A stretch of 64,000 nt of DNA from Bradyrhizobium sp. AZCC 1610 (GCF_036924515.1 NZ_JAZHRR010000001.1:124001-188000); one strand, 5' to 3'. Shown: positions 32,554 to 43,066, counted from the stretch's first letter. Notes: generated by a model from the letters alone, not told the origin. A program made the numbers and translations.

Positions 32554-33702
32554 ATGACAGAAAAAACAAAGCCGCAGGAGCAGCATGCGGGCGCCGACTG
32601 GGCGCAGCAGGTCTGGCTGTGGCCGCTGGAAGCCACGCGGTTGGCGCTGCACTCTTACGCACAATGGTTTGCCGATCAGACGCCGGCGCCTTTCCCCGCG
32701 CCGGATCAGGCGCCACTTGCCTGGACCACGCCAAACGCGGTGGTGCTGGAGCTTCCGTCGATGCGGTTGCGGGAGTTTTCGCAGCGGACTACGACGCCGC
32801 CGCAGCCGGTTGTCGTCTGCGCGCCCTATGCGCTGCACGGCGCGCTGATCGCTGACTTCGCACCTGGCCACAGCCTGGTCGAGGCGCTGCAAAAGGGCGG
32901 CGTGAGCCGCATCTATGTCCCGGACTGGTGCTCGGCGACGCCGGACATGCGCTATCTGTCGATCGACAATTATCTTGCCGAGCTCAATGTCGCCATCGAT
33001 GAGATCGGCGCGCCGGTCGATCTTGTCGGCCTGTGCCAGGGCGGATGGCTGTCGCTGGTCTATGCCGCCCGTTTTCCCGGCAAGGTGCGTCGGCTCGTGC
33101 TCGCCGGCGCGCCTGTCGATATCTCCACGCCATCGGAGCTGTCGAAGATGGTGGCCGCACTTCCCCAGCCAGCTTTCGAGCAGATGGTGCAGCAGGGCGA
33201 CGGCCTCGTCAGTGGCGAGCACATGCTCAGCTTCTGGAACATTCCGTTCGGCCAGCATGATGTGGAAGCCGTGCTGCAAAGGAAACTCGGCGACGGATCG
33301 GACGAGGCCAGAGTGCTGCTGGATCGTTTCGAGCGCTGGGACCGTGCGACGCTGGATCTGCCGGGGACCTACTATCTCGAGGTGACCGAGCGGGTTTTCC
33401 GGCAGAACCAGATCGCTAGAAGCCGTCTCGTCGCGCTCGGTCGCAGGATCGATCTCGCCGAGGTGCGCGTGCCGGTCTTCCTGCTGGCCGGCGAGAGTGA
33501 CATCGTCGTCCCTCGCGATCAGGCGTTCGCGACGGCACGGCTGTTGGGCACGCAACCGGCGTGGCTGGAACGAGCCTGCGAGCCGTGCGGTCACCTCAGC
33601 CTTTTCATGGGGCGCAAAGTCTTGAGCCATTCCTGGCCCCGGATCGCCCGGTGGCTTCAGGCCGACATCGGCGATGCCGCCGGCGCCAGGATCAGCGCGT
33701 GA
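32554..33702 (+). CDS. PHA-synthase-like alpha/beta hydrolase
   Basis: 382 aa. Nucleophile elbow GLCQGG (159-164) with Cys161, as in class I-III polyhydroxyalkanoate synthases; acid D in GESDIVVP (about 312) and base H in EPCGHLSLFMG (about 346). It is much shorter than PhaC (about 600 aa) and lacks the long N-terminal domain, so polymerising activity is uncertain; relatives act as PHA-synthase-like or thioester-using enzymes. The start at 32554 was chosen over an upstream ATG because the first 22 residues of the longer frame look non-coding. Confidence 0.75.
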   Translation: MTEKTKPQEQHAGADWAQQVWLWPLEATRLALHSYAQWFADQTPAPFPAPDQAPLAWTTPNAVVLELPSMRLREFSQRTTTPPQPVVVCAPYALHGALIADFAPGHSLVEALQKGGVSRIYVPDWCSATPDMRYLSIDNYLAELNVAIDEIGAPVDLVGLCQGGWLSLVYAARFPGKVRRLVLAGAPVDISTPSELSKMVAALPQPAFEQMVQQGDGLVSGEHMLSFWNIPFGQHDVEAVLQRKLGDGSDEARVLLDRFERWDRATLDLPGTYYLEVTERVFRQNQIARSRLVALGRRIDLAEVRVPVFLLAGESDIVVPRDQAFATARLLGTQPAWLERACEPCGHLSLFMGRKVLSHSWPRIARWLQADIGDAAGARISA

Positions 33703-33778
33703 GGTGCGAATAAAAATGCCCCGGACTGCGCGTGCACTCCGGGGCCGAAAATCGCTTCTGATGACGTGCTGGGGTGGC

Positions 33779-34129
33779 CTACTTCGCCGCGACCACCATG
33801 ATCTCGACATTGTACTGCGGCGCCGCCAGCTTGGCCTCGACGGTGGCGCGCGCCGGCGTGTTGCCCGCCGACACCCAGCCGTCCCACACCGCGTTCATCT
33901 CGGGGAACGTCTTCATGTCGGTGATGTAGATGGTGGCGGACAGCAGCTTCGACTTGTCGGTGCCGGCCTTGGCGAGATGGCCGTCGATGATCGAGAGAAT
34001 GTCCTGCGTCTGCTCGGTCACGCTCTTGCCGGCCGCCTTGCCGGCAACGACGCCCGCGAGATAGACGGTGTTGCCGTGAACGACGACCTGGCTCATGCGA
34101 GGTCCGGTTTCGAAGCGCTGGATGGTCAT
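33779..34129 (-). CDS. Rid-family (RidA-like) protein
   Basis: 116 aa, YjgF/RidA fold. Contains VVVHGNTVYLAGVVA, QTQDILSIIDGHLAKAGTDKSKLLSATIYITDM and ARATVEAKLA with the conserved Arg that binds carboxylates in active Rid enzymes. Probable imine/enamine deaminase or related. Upstream of the flavoprotein gene but oriented away from the PHA-synthase-like gene, which converges with it. Confidence 0.88.
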   Translation of the reverse strand: MTIQRFETGPRMSQVVVHGNTVYLAGVVAGKAAGKSVTEQTQDILSIIDGHLAKAGTDKSKLLSATIYITDMKTFPEMNAVWDGWVSAGNTPARATVEAKLAAPQYNVEIMVVAAK

Positions 34130-34275
34130 GTTTTTTCTCCTGTGAGGGGCGGCGGCTTCTTAGCGCGCTGATGCCTTGTGCGCCACTGCGTTATTTGCAT
34201 CGAACCTCGGCACGTCTGGGCATAGGCGAGCGGAAGCGACGCCGTCCTTCAGACGGCTGTGCCCGAGAAGCCGTT

Positions 34276-35934
34276 TCACGCCGCCGCCTTTGCCGCCGCG
34301 CGTCCCGCATTGCGTCCGGAAAACAGGCAGCCGCCGAGGAACGTGCCTTCCAGCGAACGGTAGCCGTGCACGCCGCCGCCGCCGAAGCCGGCGGCTTCGC
34401 CTGCGGCGTAAAGTCCCCGGATGATCTCGCCGTTGTTGCCGAACACGCGCGAATCCAGATCGGTCTCGAAGCCGCCGAGCGTCTTGCGCGTCAGGATGTT
34501 GAGCTTGACCGCGATCAGCGGGCCGTGTTCGGGATCGAGAATCCGGTGCGGCTTTGCCGTGCGGATCAGTCTGTCGCCGATATAGCGCCGCGCATTGTGC
34601 AGGTTCATCACCTGCGCGTCCTTGACGTAAGGGTTGGTGATCTCGCGGTCGCGCGCCTCGATCTGCGCCTTGATGTGATCGAGCTTGAGCAGGTCGTGGC
34701 CTGCGAGCGCGTTCATCGCGCTGACCAATTCTCCAAGATTGTCGCGGACGATGAAATCCGCGCCGTTCTGCTTGAACGCTTCCACCGGCGCGGGTGCGCC
34801 CTTGTTGGTGGCGCGCTTGATCGTCATGCGCCAGCTCTTGCCGGTGAGGTCTGGATTCTGTTCGGAGCCGGAAAGGGCAAACTCTTTCTTGATGATGCTC
34901 TGGGTCAGGATGAACCAGGAATAATCGTAACCGGTACCCATGATGTAGTGCAGTTGGCCGAGCGTATCGGAGCCCGGGAACAGCGGCGCGGGCAGGCGTT
35001 TTCCGGTCGCGTCGAACCACATCGAGGACGGGCCGGGCAGGATGCGGATGCCGTGGCGCGGCCAGATCGGATTCCAGTTTCGGATGCCCTCGACGTAATG
35101 CCACATCCGGTCGCGGTTGATCAGCCGTGCGCCGGCGGCCTCGGTGATGCCGATCATGCGGCCGTCGACATGTTCGGGCACGCCGGAGATCATGAATTTC
35201 GGCGGCTCGCCCAGGCGCTTCGGCCAGTTCTGCCGGACCATGTCGTGATTGCCGCCGATGCCGCCGGAAGCGACGATCACCGCCGGCGCGCGCAGCGTAA
35301 AATCGCCGATCACCTTGCGCGAGGAGCTTTTGCCGCGCTCGACGCTGTCAGGTTCGAGCACCGATCCACTGATGCCCTCGACTGCGCCGTTGGTCATCAC
35401 AAGTGTGTCGACGCGGTGGCGGAACTTGAACATTAGCCGTCCGCTCTTCTCCGCTTCGCGCGCGCGGCGTTCGAACGGCTCGACGATGCCGGGACCAGTG
35501 CCCCAGGTGACGTGAAAGCGCGGCACCGAATTGCCGTGGCCCATCGCGTCATAGCCGCCGCGCTCGGCCCAGCCGACCACCGGAAAAATACGGTGGCCCA
35601 TCGCGCGCAGCCAGTCGCGCTTCTCGCCGGCCGCGAACGCGACATAGGCTTCCGCCCAGCGCTTCGGCCAATGGTCGTCGTCGCGGTCGAAGCCGGCGGT
35701 CCCCATCCAGTCCTGCAGTGCGAGATCGTGGGAGTCCTTGATGCCGAGCCGGCGCTGTTCGGGAGTATCAACCAGAAACAATCCGCCGAACGACCAAAAG
35801 GCTTGTCCGCCAATGCTTTGCTCGCCTTCCTGGTCGACGACGATGACGCGCTTGCCGGCGTCTGCGACCTCCGTCGCCGCGACCAGACCCGCCAGCCCAC
35901 CGCCGACCACGATTACGTCTGCATCTTCAGCCAT
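34276..35934 (-). CDS. FAD-binding dehydrogenase (KsdD/fumarate reductase-like)
   Basis: 552 aa. N-terminal dinucleotide fold ADVIVVGGGLAGLVAATEVADAG with an FAD-binding GGQAFWSFGG segment near 42-51 and a C-terminal GLYAAGEAAGFGGGGVHGYRSLEGTFLGG flavin loop (about 505-535). The central cap domain resembles ketosteroid dehydrogenases and flavocytochrome fumarate reductases, but the substrate is unknown. A GCCGTC-CTTCA-GACGGC hairpin lies downstream at about 34240 and may act as terminator. Confidence 0.85.
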   Translation of the reverse strand: MAEDADVIVVGGGLAGLVAATEVADAGKRVIVVDQEGEQSIGGQAFWSFGGLFLVDTPEQRRLGIKDSHDLALQDWMGTAGFDRDDDHWPKRWAEAYVAFAAGEKRDWLRAMGHRIFPVVGWAERGGYDAMGHGNSVPRFHVTWGTGPGIVEPFERRAREAEKSGRLMFKFRHRVDTLVMTNGAVEGISGSVLEPDSVERGKSSSRKVIGDFTLRAPAVIVASGGIGGNHDMVRQNWPKRLGEPPKFMISGVPEHVDGRMIGITEAAGARLINRDRMWHYVEGIRNWNPIWPRHGIRILPGPSSMWFDATGKRLPAPLFPGSDTLGQLHYIMGTGYDYSWFILTQSIIKKEFALSGSEQNPDLTGKSWRMTIKRATNKGAPAPVEAFKQNGADFIVRDNLGELVSAMNALAGHDLLKLDHIKAQIEARDREITNPYVKDAQVMNLHNARRYIGDRLIRTAKPHRILDPEHGPLIAVKLNILTRKTLGGFETDLDSRVFGNNGEIIRGLYAAGEAAGFGGGGVHGYRSLEGTFLGGCLFSGRNAGRAAAKAAA

Positions 35935-36221
35935 CGTTTTCTCCCCCGTGCCATTTTTGATTCAAGCCCGCGTCCCCGCGCGCGGTCAACGGCAAAGGGG
36001 GCTCGCCTGTGACCGGGGCGCCACCTCGGCAAGAGTCGTTTGTTCCAGTTTGGGACCTTTTCGCGCGGAGGGTGCAGCGGCCAAGCAACACTTAATTTGA
36101 ATTTGTTTTGACGTGCTGTGTTTGCCTAGACAAAATCACGATCTCAAACGACGCTACGTCCTGTCTTGCATCACTGAGACGATCAGATTCGGTTTCGACA
36201 TTTTTCGACTGGGGCAGGGAT

Positions 36222-36761
36222 ATGAAGCTGCTGACGGGGTTGCTTGCCGCAGTGCTGCTGCTAGCGGGGGTAGGGGCGAGTCAGGCCGTGGTGCGGATTG
36301 CCGATGATCGCGGCGGCCGGATCGGCACCTACGTCGACAGGTATCAAGGCCTGCGTACCTCGGGCGAAACCGTGATCATCGACGGCCTGTGCGCCTCGGC
36401 CTGCACCATCGTGCTTGGCGCGGTTCCCCGTGACCGGATTTGCGTCACCTCGCACGCCAATCTCGGCTTCCATGCCGCTTGGGATTTCGGCGCCAACGGC
36501 CGCGTCGTCACCAATGCCGAAGCCACCTACATGCTGTATTCGATGTATCCGCCAGCGGTCCGGAAGTGGATTGCGGCGCGCGGCGGCCTGACCCAGCGCA
36601 TGATCTTCCTGCGCGGCAAACAGCTCCAGGCCATGTACAAGCCCTGCTACCTCGATGCGCAGGCATCGTCGAGCAAGCCGGCATCGCGCCCTGATCCGGG
36701 CGAGCTAATCCCCCAAAATCATGGTTCGAGACGCGCGGCTGTGCCGCGCTCCTCACGTTGA
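36222..36761 (+). CDS. Secreted ClpP/SppA-clan-like protein (COG3904 type)
   Basis: 179 aa; signal peptide ends SQA (22). The motif TVIIDGLCASACTIVLGAVPRDRICVTSHANLGFHAAWD contains the Ser in CASAC and a His typical of ClpP-crotonase-fold periplasmic proteins; the protein at 61237 shares CASAC-x2-V and GxH. Proteolytic activity is not shown. The last 14 residues (NHGSRRAAVPRSSR) are encoded by a palindromic repeat at 36725-36801, so the native C-terminus may have been replaced. ATG at 36222 follows GGCAGGGA. Confidence 0.7.
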   Translation: MKLLTGLLAAVLLLAGVGASQAVVRIADDRGGRIGTYVDRYQGLRTSGETVIIDGLCASACTIVLGAVPRDRICVTSHANLGFHAAWDFGANGRVVTNAEATYMLYSMYPPAVRKWIAARGGLTQRMIFLRGKQLQAMYKPCYLDAQASSSKPASRPDPGELIPQNHGSRRAAVPRSSR

Positions 36762-36801
36762 GGATCGCATTTAGACCTCAGAGCCTTCGCCGCGTCTCGA
36801 A
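36725..36801. repeat. Intergenic palindrome, family I
   Basis: TTCGAGACGCG (36725-36735) and CGCGTCTCGAA (36791-36801) are perfect 11-bp inverted ends with further complementary GCGCGGC/GCCGCGC inside the left arm. It overlaps the end of the ClpP-like gene and supplies its stop codon. Confidence 0.75.
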
Positions 36802-36972
36802 GGATGCAAGCCACCACTCTGGCCCAGCCTTTTCCCTCCTTATGACGTGATCCCAACCGCGGCCATTCCGCTTGCCGGCCCCGGGAACTGCCCCTATCTG
36901 AAACGCATGGCTCAGCCGGTTTCCACCCACCAAGGCATGATGGCCGCTCGGCCGCAGGGCAGGGTGGCGTCC

Positions 36973-37098
36973 ATGATTATTTGGGGCGCTGCCGGCCTCG
37001 GCGCGCTGGCCGTGCTCGGCGCGGCGGCATTGTGGTTCCATTACGGCACCGCGGTGTTTTTCGAGATGATCGCCGCCGGCATCTCGGCCTGCTTCTGA
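36973..37098 (+). CDS. Small single-pass membrane protein ahead of sco
   Basis: 41 aa: one hydrophobic segment (residues 3-22), then FHYGTAVFFEMIAAGISACF. A longer start at 36910 would add 21 polar residues. It ends 19 bases before the Sco gene on the same strand, so co-transcription is likely. Composition and placement suggest a cytochrome-oxidase-related small subunit or assembly peptide, but this is guesswork. Confidence 0.45.
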   Translation: MIIWGAAGLGALAVLGAAALWFHYGTAVFFEMIAAGISACF

Positions 37099-37117
37099 TA
37101 CGGCGATAAGGAAATCG

Positions 37118-37711
37118 ATGATGGACCGGACGATCCGCCCGCTGGTGATTATCGCTGCCTTCGCCGCGAGCCTTGTGGCCGGGCTGGTGATCATGCTGTT
37201 TGTGATGGGCGGCCTGCGCACCGTCACGGCGCCGGCGGCGATCGGCGGTCCGTTTCAACTGACCGACCAGGCCGGCCAGGCCGTCACCGAGCAGAATTTG
37301 AAGGGCAAGCCGACGCTGATCTTCTTCGGCTTCACCCATTGCCCCGATGTTTGCCCGACCTCGCTGTTCGAGATTTCCGAGGTCTTGAAGGCGATGGGCA
37401 CCGACGCCGATCGCGTCAACGCGTGGTTCGTTTCCGTCGATCCCGAGCGCGACACGGCAGCCGCGATGAAGAACTATCTCTCCAGCTTCGATCCGCATTT
37501 GAAGGGGCTGACCGGCGATCCGCAGGCAGTGGCCAAGGTGATTTCGGCCTACCGGGTCTATGCCAGGAAGGTCCCGCTCAAGGACGGCGACTACACCATG
37601 GACCATACCGCGCTGGTCTATCTGATGGACCGCGACGGCAATTTCGTCGCGCCCTTCAACCTGAAACGGACGCCGGAGGAAGCCGCCAAGGATTTGAAAC
37701 GGTATCTCTGA
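37118..37711 (+). CDS. Sco-family copper chaperone
   Basis: 197 aa with an N-terminal membrane anchor (9-30) and a thioredoxin-fold periplasmic domain. The copper site C75-P-D-V-C79 and H163 (DYTMDHTALVYLMD) are intact. Delivers copper to, or reduces, the CuA site of cytochrome oxidases. No oxidase genes are in the window; the only close partner is the small membrane ORF upstream. Confidence 0.93.
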   Translation: MMDRTIRPLVIIAAFAASLVAGLVIMLFVMGGLRTVTAPAAIGGPFQLTDQAGQAVTEQNLKGKPTLIFFGFTHCPDVCPTSLFEISEVLKAMGTDADRVNAWFVSVDPERDTAAAMKNYLSSFDPHLKGLTGDPQAVAKVISAYRVYARKVPLKDGDYTMDHTALVYLMDRDGNFVAPFNLKRTPEEAAKDLKRYL

Positions 37712-37801
37712 GCGGTAAGGCGCGCCAAAAGCTGTAAAACGGCCCTCGCATCGCGGGCCGGATGGTCTATAAGGCCATGAAATTCCGCCAGCATTGCCGA
37801 A

Positions 37802-38719
37802 ATGCCATACCCTAACGTCGCGTTAACCAATGCAAGACTGCATCGAACCGTCCGCGCGTGGCTGGCCGGGTTGTTGGTCGCGTCCGTGTTGATGGCGGTT
37901 GGCGGTGCTGCGGCGCAGGCGCAAACCCAGCCCCGCCCGGCGGTCGAGGCGGCCCCGCAGGCGGTGCCCGGCTTCTGGGACCCGCGGCGGCGTCCAGACC
38001 GGCCGGACATGTCGCGCCTGACCGTGATCCGGTTCCTGACCGAGACCGACTACCCGCCGTTCAACTTCACCGGCCCCGACGGCAATCCTGCCGGCTTCAA
38101 TGTCGATCTGGCGCGCGCGCTCTGCGACGAGATCAAGATCAGCTGCACCGTCCAGATGCGCCGGTTCGAGACGCTGGTCGATGCGATATCAAGCAATCGC
38201 GGCGACGCCATTATCGCCTCCATGGCGGTGACGCCGGCCTTGCGCGCAAGGCTCGATTTCACCGATCCCTATTACCGCGCACCGGCGCGCTTCGTGTCGC
38301 GGCGCGACGCCGTGATGCCGGAGATCCGTCCCGAATATCTCGAAGGCAAGAAGGTCGGCGTCATCGCCGGCACCTCGCACGAGGCCTATCTGAAGGCGAT
38401 GTTCACCGACGCCGAAATCAAATCCTATCCGAACGACGATGCGCTGCGGCTGGCGCTGCGGCGGAGCGAGGTCGATTTCATCTTCGGCGACGCGATCTCG
38501 CTGGCGTTCTGGATCAACGGCACCGATTCGGCCGAATGCTGCGCGTTCTCGGGCGGGCCCTTTGTCGAGAGCCGCTATTTCGGCGAGGGCGTCGGCATCG
38601 CCGTCCGCAAGGGCAATGATCTGCTGCGGACGTCGCTGAACTGGGCGCTGTTCCGGATCTGGGAAAAAGGCCGCTTCACCGATCTGTGGCTGCGGTATTT
38701 TTCCATCAGTCCGTTTTAG
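37802..38719 (+). CDS. Amino-acid-type ABC solute-binding protein
   Basis: 305 aa, family 3 solute-binding protein. Signal peptide to about 40 (GAAAQAQ). Conserved ETDYPPFNFTGPDGNPAGFNVDLARALCDEI (ligand-side Asp), DAIIASMAVTPALRARLDFTDPYYRAPARFV, and KVGVIAGTSHEAYL. No permease or ATPase gene adjoins, so it is an orphan binding protein or works with a distant transporter. A family H repeat follows its stop. Confidence 0.88.
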   Translation: MPYPNVALTNARLHRTVRAWLAGLLVASVLMAVGGAAAQAQTQPRPAVEAAPQAVPGFWDPRRRPDRPDMSRLTVIRFLTETDYPPFNFTGPDGNPAGFNVDLARALCDEIKISCTVQMRRFETLVDAISSNRGDAIIASMAVTPALRARLDFTDPYYRAPARFVSRRDAVMPEIRPEYLEGKKVGVIAGTSHEAYLKAMFTDAEIKSYPNDDALRLALRRSEVDFIFGDAISLAFWINGTDSAECCAFSGGPFVESRYFGEGVGIAVRKGNDLLRTSLNWALFRIWEKGRFTDLWLRYFSISPF

Positions 38720-38734
38720 GAGTGAGTCGAGCTG

Positions 38735-38827
38735 CGTAGGGTGGGCAAAGCGAAGCGTGCCCACCATTGGCGACGCAGATCGGTGAGATGGTTGGCACGG
38801 CGCAAGTGCGCCTTTGCCCACCCTACG
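38735..38827. repeat. Intergenic palindromic repeat, family H
   Basis: CGTAGGGTGGGCAAAGCG and CGCCTTTGCCCACCCTACG are inverted ends about 93 bp apart, with GCGTGCCCACC inside. Related fragment at 31816-31856. Between two same-strand genes. Confidence 0.88.
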
Positions 38828-38870
38828 GAGTTTCGCCCCGTCATTTTGCGTTTTTCCGCGGAGGCGCTAG

Positions 38871-40541
<1,671 letters not shown>

Positions 40542-40564
40542 GGAGATCGTCGCCGCTTTGAAGG

Positions 40565-40653
40565 TCGTCATGCGCAGGCTTGATCCGCGCATCCATCCTG
40601 CTTCGCAAGAGGCTATTTTCTTGATGGATTGCCGGGTCAAGCCCGGCAATGAC
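40565..40653. repeat. Intergenic palindromic repeat, family J copy 1
   Basis: GTCATGCGCAGGCTTGATCC and GGGTCAAGCCCGGCAATGAC arms enclose GCGCATCCAT and TGATGGATTGCC. Other copies at 49978-50059 and 55229-55314. Confidence 0.9.
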
Positions 40654-40800
40654 AACCGTTTTGACCCGCAAACCGGGATAGCAGGTCCGCCGCAATTTCA
40701 GCCGCGGTCTGCGCCGGATTGCGTTACAATGCCTGACATAACACGCCATCGAAGCCTCCGCCGAGGGGGCAGGCCACACAGCGGATCAGGGAGAAAGCTC

Positions 40801-41583
40801 ATGCAGTTCAGGGTTTCGCCTAAAGCGCTCAGCGAGAGCAGTGCCGAGCAATGGCAGGCGCGGGTCGATCTCGCAGCCGCCCACCGGCTGGCCTTCATCC
40901 AGGGATTTTCCGAAGGCATCTTCAACCATCTGACCTTGGTGGTGCCGGGCAGGAGCGACCGCTACTACCAGATTCCGTTCGGCACGCATTGGTCCGAGGT
41001 CACGGCTTCCTGCTTCATGGAAGTCGGCATCGACGATGGCGAGGTCAAAAGCGGCGAGGGCGAGGTGGAGCGTTCCTGTTATTGCATTCACGCGCCGATC
41101 CACAAGGCGCTGCCGCAGGCGAAAGCGGTGTTTCACACCCACATGCCGCATGCCAGCGCGCTAACGCGGCTCGAAGATCCCCGCATCAAGGAGATCGGCC
41201 AGACCGAGGTCGGGCTGTCAGGCGCCATCGCCTATGACGATGAATATACCGGCCCGGCGCTCGATCCCGCCGAAGGCGCGCGGCTCGCAAAAGTCATTGG
41301 CGACAAGACCGTGCTGTTCATGGCCAATCACGGCATCTCCACCGTCGGCGCGACCGTCGCAGAAGCCTACGACATGCTGTACTACGTCGAGCGCGCCGCC
41401 CAGGTGCAGATCTATGCGATGTGGACCGGGCAGAAGCTGAAACAGCTTCCTGCGCCTGTGGTGGAGAAAACCAGGCGCGATTACAAGGACGAGCATCTCT
41501 ACAAGGGCCCGACCCCGGCTCAGCGGCATTTCGATGCCTTGAAGCGGATGCTGGACCGGAAAGAGCCTGACTACGCGACGTAG
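40801..41583 (+). CDS. Class II aldolase/adducin-family protein
   Basis: 260 aa. Zinc-site region AVFHTHMPHASALTRLED with paired His, the upstream GFSEGIFNHLTLVVPG and a later FMANHGISTVGATVAEAYDMLYYVERAAQVQ match the class II aldolase/adducin fold. Substrate is unknown; sugar-phosphate aldolase or epimerase are options. The ATG at 40801 follows AGGGAGAAAGCTC, a good ribosome site; the longer frame begins inside a repeat. Confidence 0.85.
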   Translation: MQFRVSPKALSESSAEQWQARVDLAAAHRLAFIQGFSEGIFNHLTLVVPGRSDRYYQIPFGTHWSEVTASCFMEVGIDDGEVKSGEGEVERSCYCIHAPIHKALPQAKAVFHTHMPHASALTRLEDPRIKEIGQTEVGLSGAIAYDDEYTGPALDPAEGARLAKVIGDKTVLFMANHGISTVGATVAEAYDMLYYVERAAQVQIYAMWTGQKLKQLPAPVVEKTRRDYKDEHLYKGPTPAQRHFDALKRMLDRKEPDYAT

Positions 41584-41603
41584 TTTTGCTCGTCGCAGTC
41601 TTT

Positions 41604-41727
41604 CCGTCGTCCCTGCGAAAAAGCAGGGACCCATACGCCGCGGCCGGCGGAAAAGGGCAGGCGTAGAGACGTCATGCTTCACCACCAACATTTGTGGTTA
41701 TGGGCCCCTGCGTTCGCAGGGGCGACG
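41604..41727. repeat. Intergenic palindromic repeat, family C copy 2
   Basis: CCGTCGTCCCTGCG and CGCAGGGGCGACG outer arms, with GGGACCCATA and TTATGGGCCCCTGCG inside. Homologous to 7513-7657. Between convergent genes. Confidence 0.87.
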
Positions 41728-41738
41728 CTGTGGTGGAG

Positions 41739-42257
41739 TTAGTGGCTCGCCCGCGCGCCAGCCTCCCTGACCTCATCCGCAAATCGATGCCAGATTTCCG
41801 GACGCCAGCTTCCATTGGCGGCGCCCGAGGTCGACGGCAATATCCACACCCTGGTATCGCCGATCAACTCCAACTGCTCGCCATAGTCTCGCTTGCCGTC
41901 GAAGAATTTCTGTCCGGCCGTCTTGCTGGTGAATGCGAGGAATTGGGGACGAAATGTCGCGATTGCGTTGCTAAGCCGGACGCGATCCGCCGCCGTCAGT
42001 TTGGGAAGCGTGGCACGGTCCATTCCCGCGCCGGCTTTCACGAGGTCAGTCAGGCCGATCCCATGTTGCAGCAGGCTGCGATATTGGTGCGGCCGAAGCG
42101 GCTCCGGCGTGAGCCGCGTCTCGTGCAGGATCTTCCAGAACTTGTTTTGCCGGTGCGCGTAGTAGGCCCGCTCGGCGGCGGACGTTGTCCCGGCAGCGGT
42201 TCCGCACAACACGACGCGAAGGGAATGTTGCAGCAGGTCGCTCAGCACATCAGTCAC
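41739..42257 (-). CDS. Mismatch-specific uracil/thymine-DNA glycosylase (Mug-like)
   Basis: 172 aa from a GTG start. RVVLCGTAAGTTSAAERAYYAHRQNKFWKILHETRLTPEPL matches the Mug/TDG family phosphate and active-site loop (GTAAG in place of GINPG), and FTSKTAGQKFFDG plus VWILPSTSGAA match its C-terminal motif. Removes uracil or thymine from mismatches. The GTG at 42257 follows the upstream gene's stop; another in-frame GTG at 42284 would overlap that gene by 16 bases. Confidence 0.78.
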   Translation of the reverse strand: MTDVLSDLLQHSLRVVLCGTAAGTTSAAERAYYAHRQNKFWKILHETRLTPEPLRPHQYRSLLQHGIGLTDLVKAGAGMDRATLPKLTAADRVRLSNAIATFRPQFLAFTSKTAGQKFFDGKRDYGEQLELIGDTRVWILPSTSGAANGSWRPEIWHRFADEVREAGARASH

Positions 42258-42268
42258 GGAGCGCAATC

Positions 42269-42922
42269 CTACTGGCTCGCCCACACGATCCTTGCGATCC
42301 AGGCCACGTCTTCAGCGTCCAGCGTGCGGTCGGCCTGTGCCGGGTTGAGCGACTGCAGTTCCAGCGCCTTGGTGGTGCGGCGCTTCAATTCCTTGATCAT
42401 CACTTCGCCGTCCGACGTTTTGAGCACCACGCGGTCGCCGCGCCGGATCGGCGTCCCCGGCGACACCACGATGATGTCGCCGTCGCGATAAGCAGGCTTC
42501 ATCGAATCGCCCGAGATCTCCAGCGCGTAGGCATGCTCGTCAGAGGCCTGTGGCAGCGCCACCTCGTCCCAGCCACGGCCGGCGGGAAAGCCGCTCTCGT
42601 CGAAATGGCCGCCGCTGCCGGCTTGCGCGAGGCCTAGCAGCGGCACCGATTGCAGGCTGCGCGCGCCGTCGCCGATCAACTGCACAAAGGTGTCGATCGA
42701 CGAATTGGTCGCGGCCAGCGCCTTGGAAACCGATTCGGTGGAAGGCCAGCGCTCGCGGCCGTCGCCGGTAATGCGCTTGGATTTGTTGAAGGTGGTGGGG
42801 TCGAGGCCGCTGCGCCTGGCGAGACCCGAGGGCGACATGCCGGCGCGTTCGGCCAGCCGGTCGAGCGCGGTCCAGACCTGGCTGTGGGTCAGAATCCGTT
42901 GCGCCTTGGATTGTCTCGCCAT
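42269..42922 (-). CDS. S24-family HTH regulator (LexA/CI-like)
   Basis: 217 aa. N-terminal HTH (about 18-80: LAERAGMSPSGLARRSGLDPTTFNKSKR). C-terminal S24 peptidase domain with catalytic S140 (EISGDSMKPAYRDGDIIVV) and K177 (EVMIKELKR), and an Ala-Gly pair at 101-102 (LAQAGSGG) in the right place for self-cleavage. LexA-like architecture but the HTH is phage-repressor type, so it is not LexA itself. The glycosylase gene follows 11 bases downstream; damage-responsive control is plausible. Confidence 0.85.
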   Translation of the reverse strand: MARQSKAQRILTHSQVWTALDRLAERAGMSPSGLARRSGLDPTTFNKSKRITGDGRERWPSTESVSKALAATNSSIDTFVQLIGDGARSLQSVPLLGLAQAGSGGHFDESGFPAGRGWDEVALPQASDEHAYALEISGDSMKPAYRDGDIIVVSPGTPIRRGDRVVLKTSDGEVMIKELKRRTTKALELQSLNPAQADRTLDAEDVAWIARIVWASQ

Positions 42923-42986
42923 CGAAAATCTCTGAATCGCCTAGGAATTATTGCCTCATTCGGGCGGCTTGCGCAAATCTCGCGTG

Positions 42987-43066
42987 GCGTTTTCCAGCGA
43001 AAGCCTGCCCCGCACATGATGCGGGGTGGATACCGGTTCGCGTGAAGAAACGCGTCAAAACAAGAA
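42987..43066. repeat. Intergenic repeat, family B copy 2
   Basis: Starts GCGTTTTCCAGCGAA, contains ACCGGTTCGCGTGAAG, ends AACGCGTCAAAACAAGAA; matches ends and core of 6674-6768 but carries an inserted CCCCGC-ACATGAT-GCGGGG hairpin. Located between divergent S24 and DUF952 genes. Confidence 0.65.

Noticed and set aside
42269..42922. LexA as identity of the S24 regulator
   Set aside because: Catalytic pair fits, but the N-terminal HTH is repressor-like and lacks LexA's winged-helix sequence.
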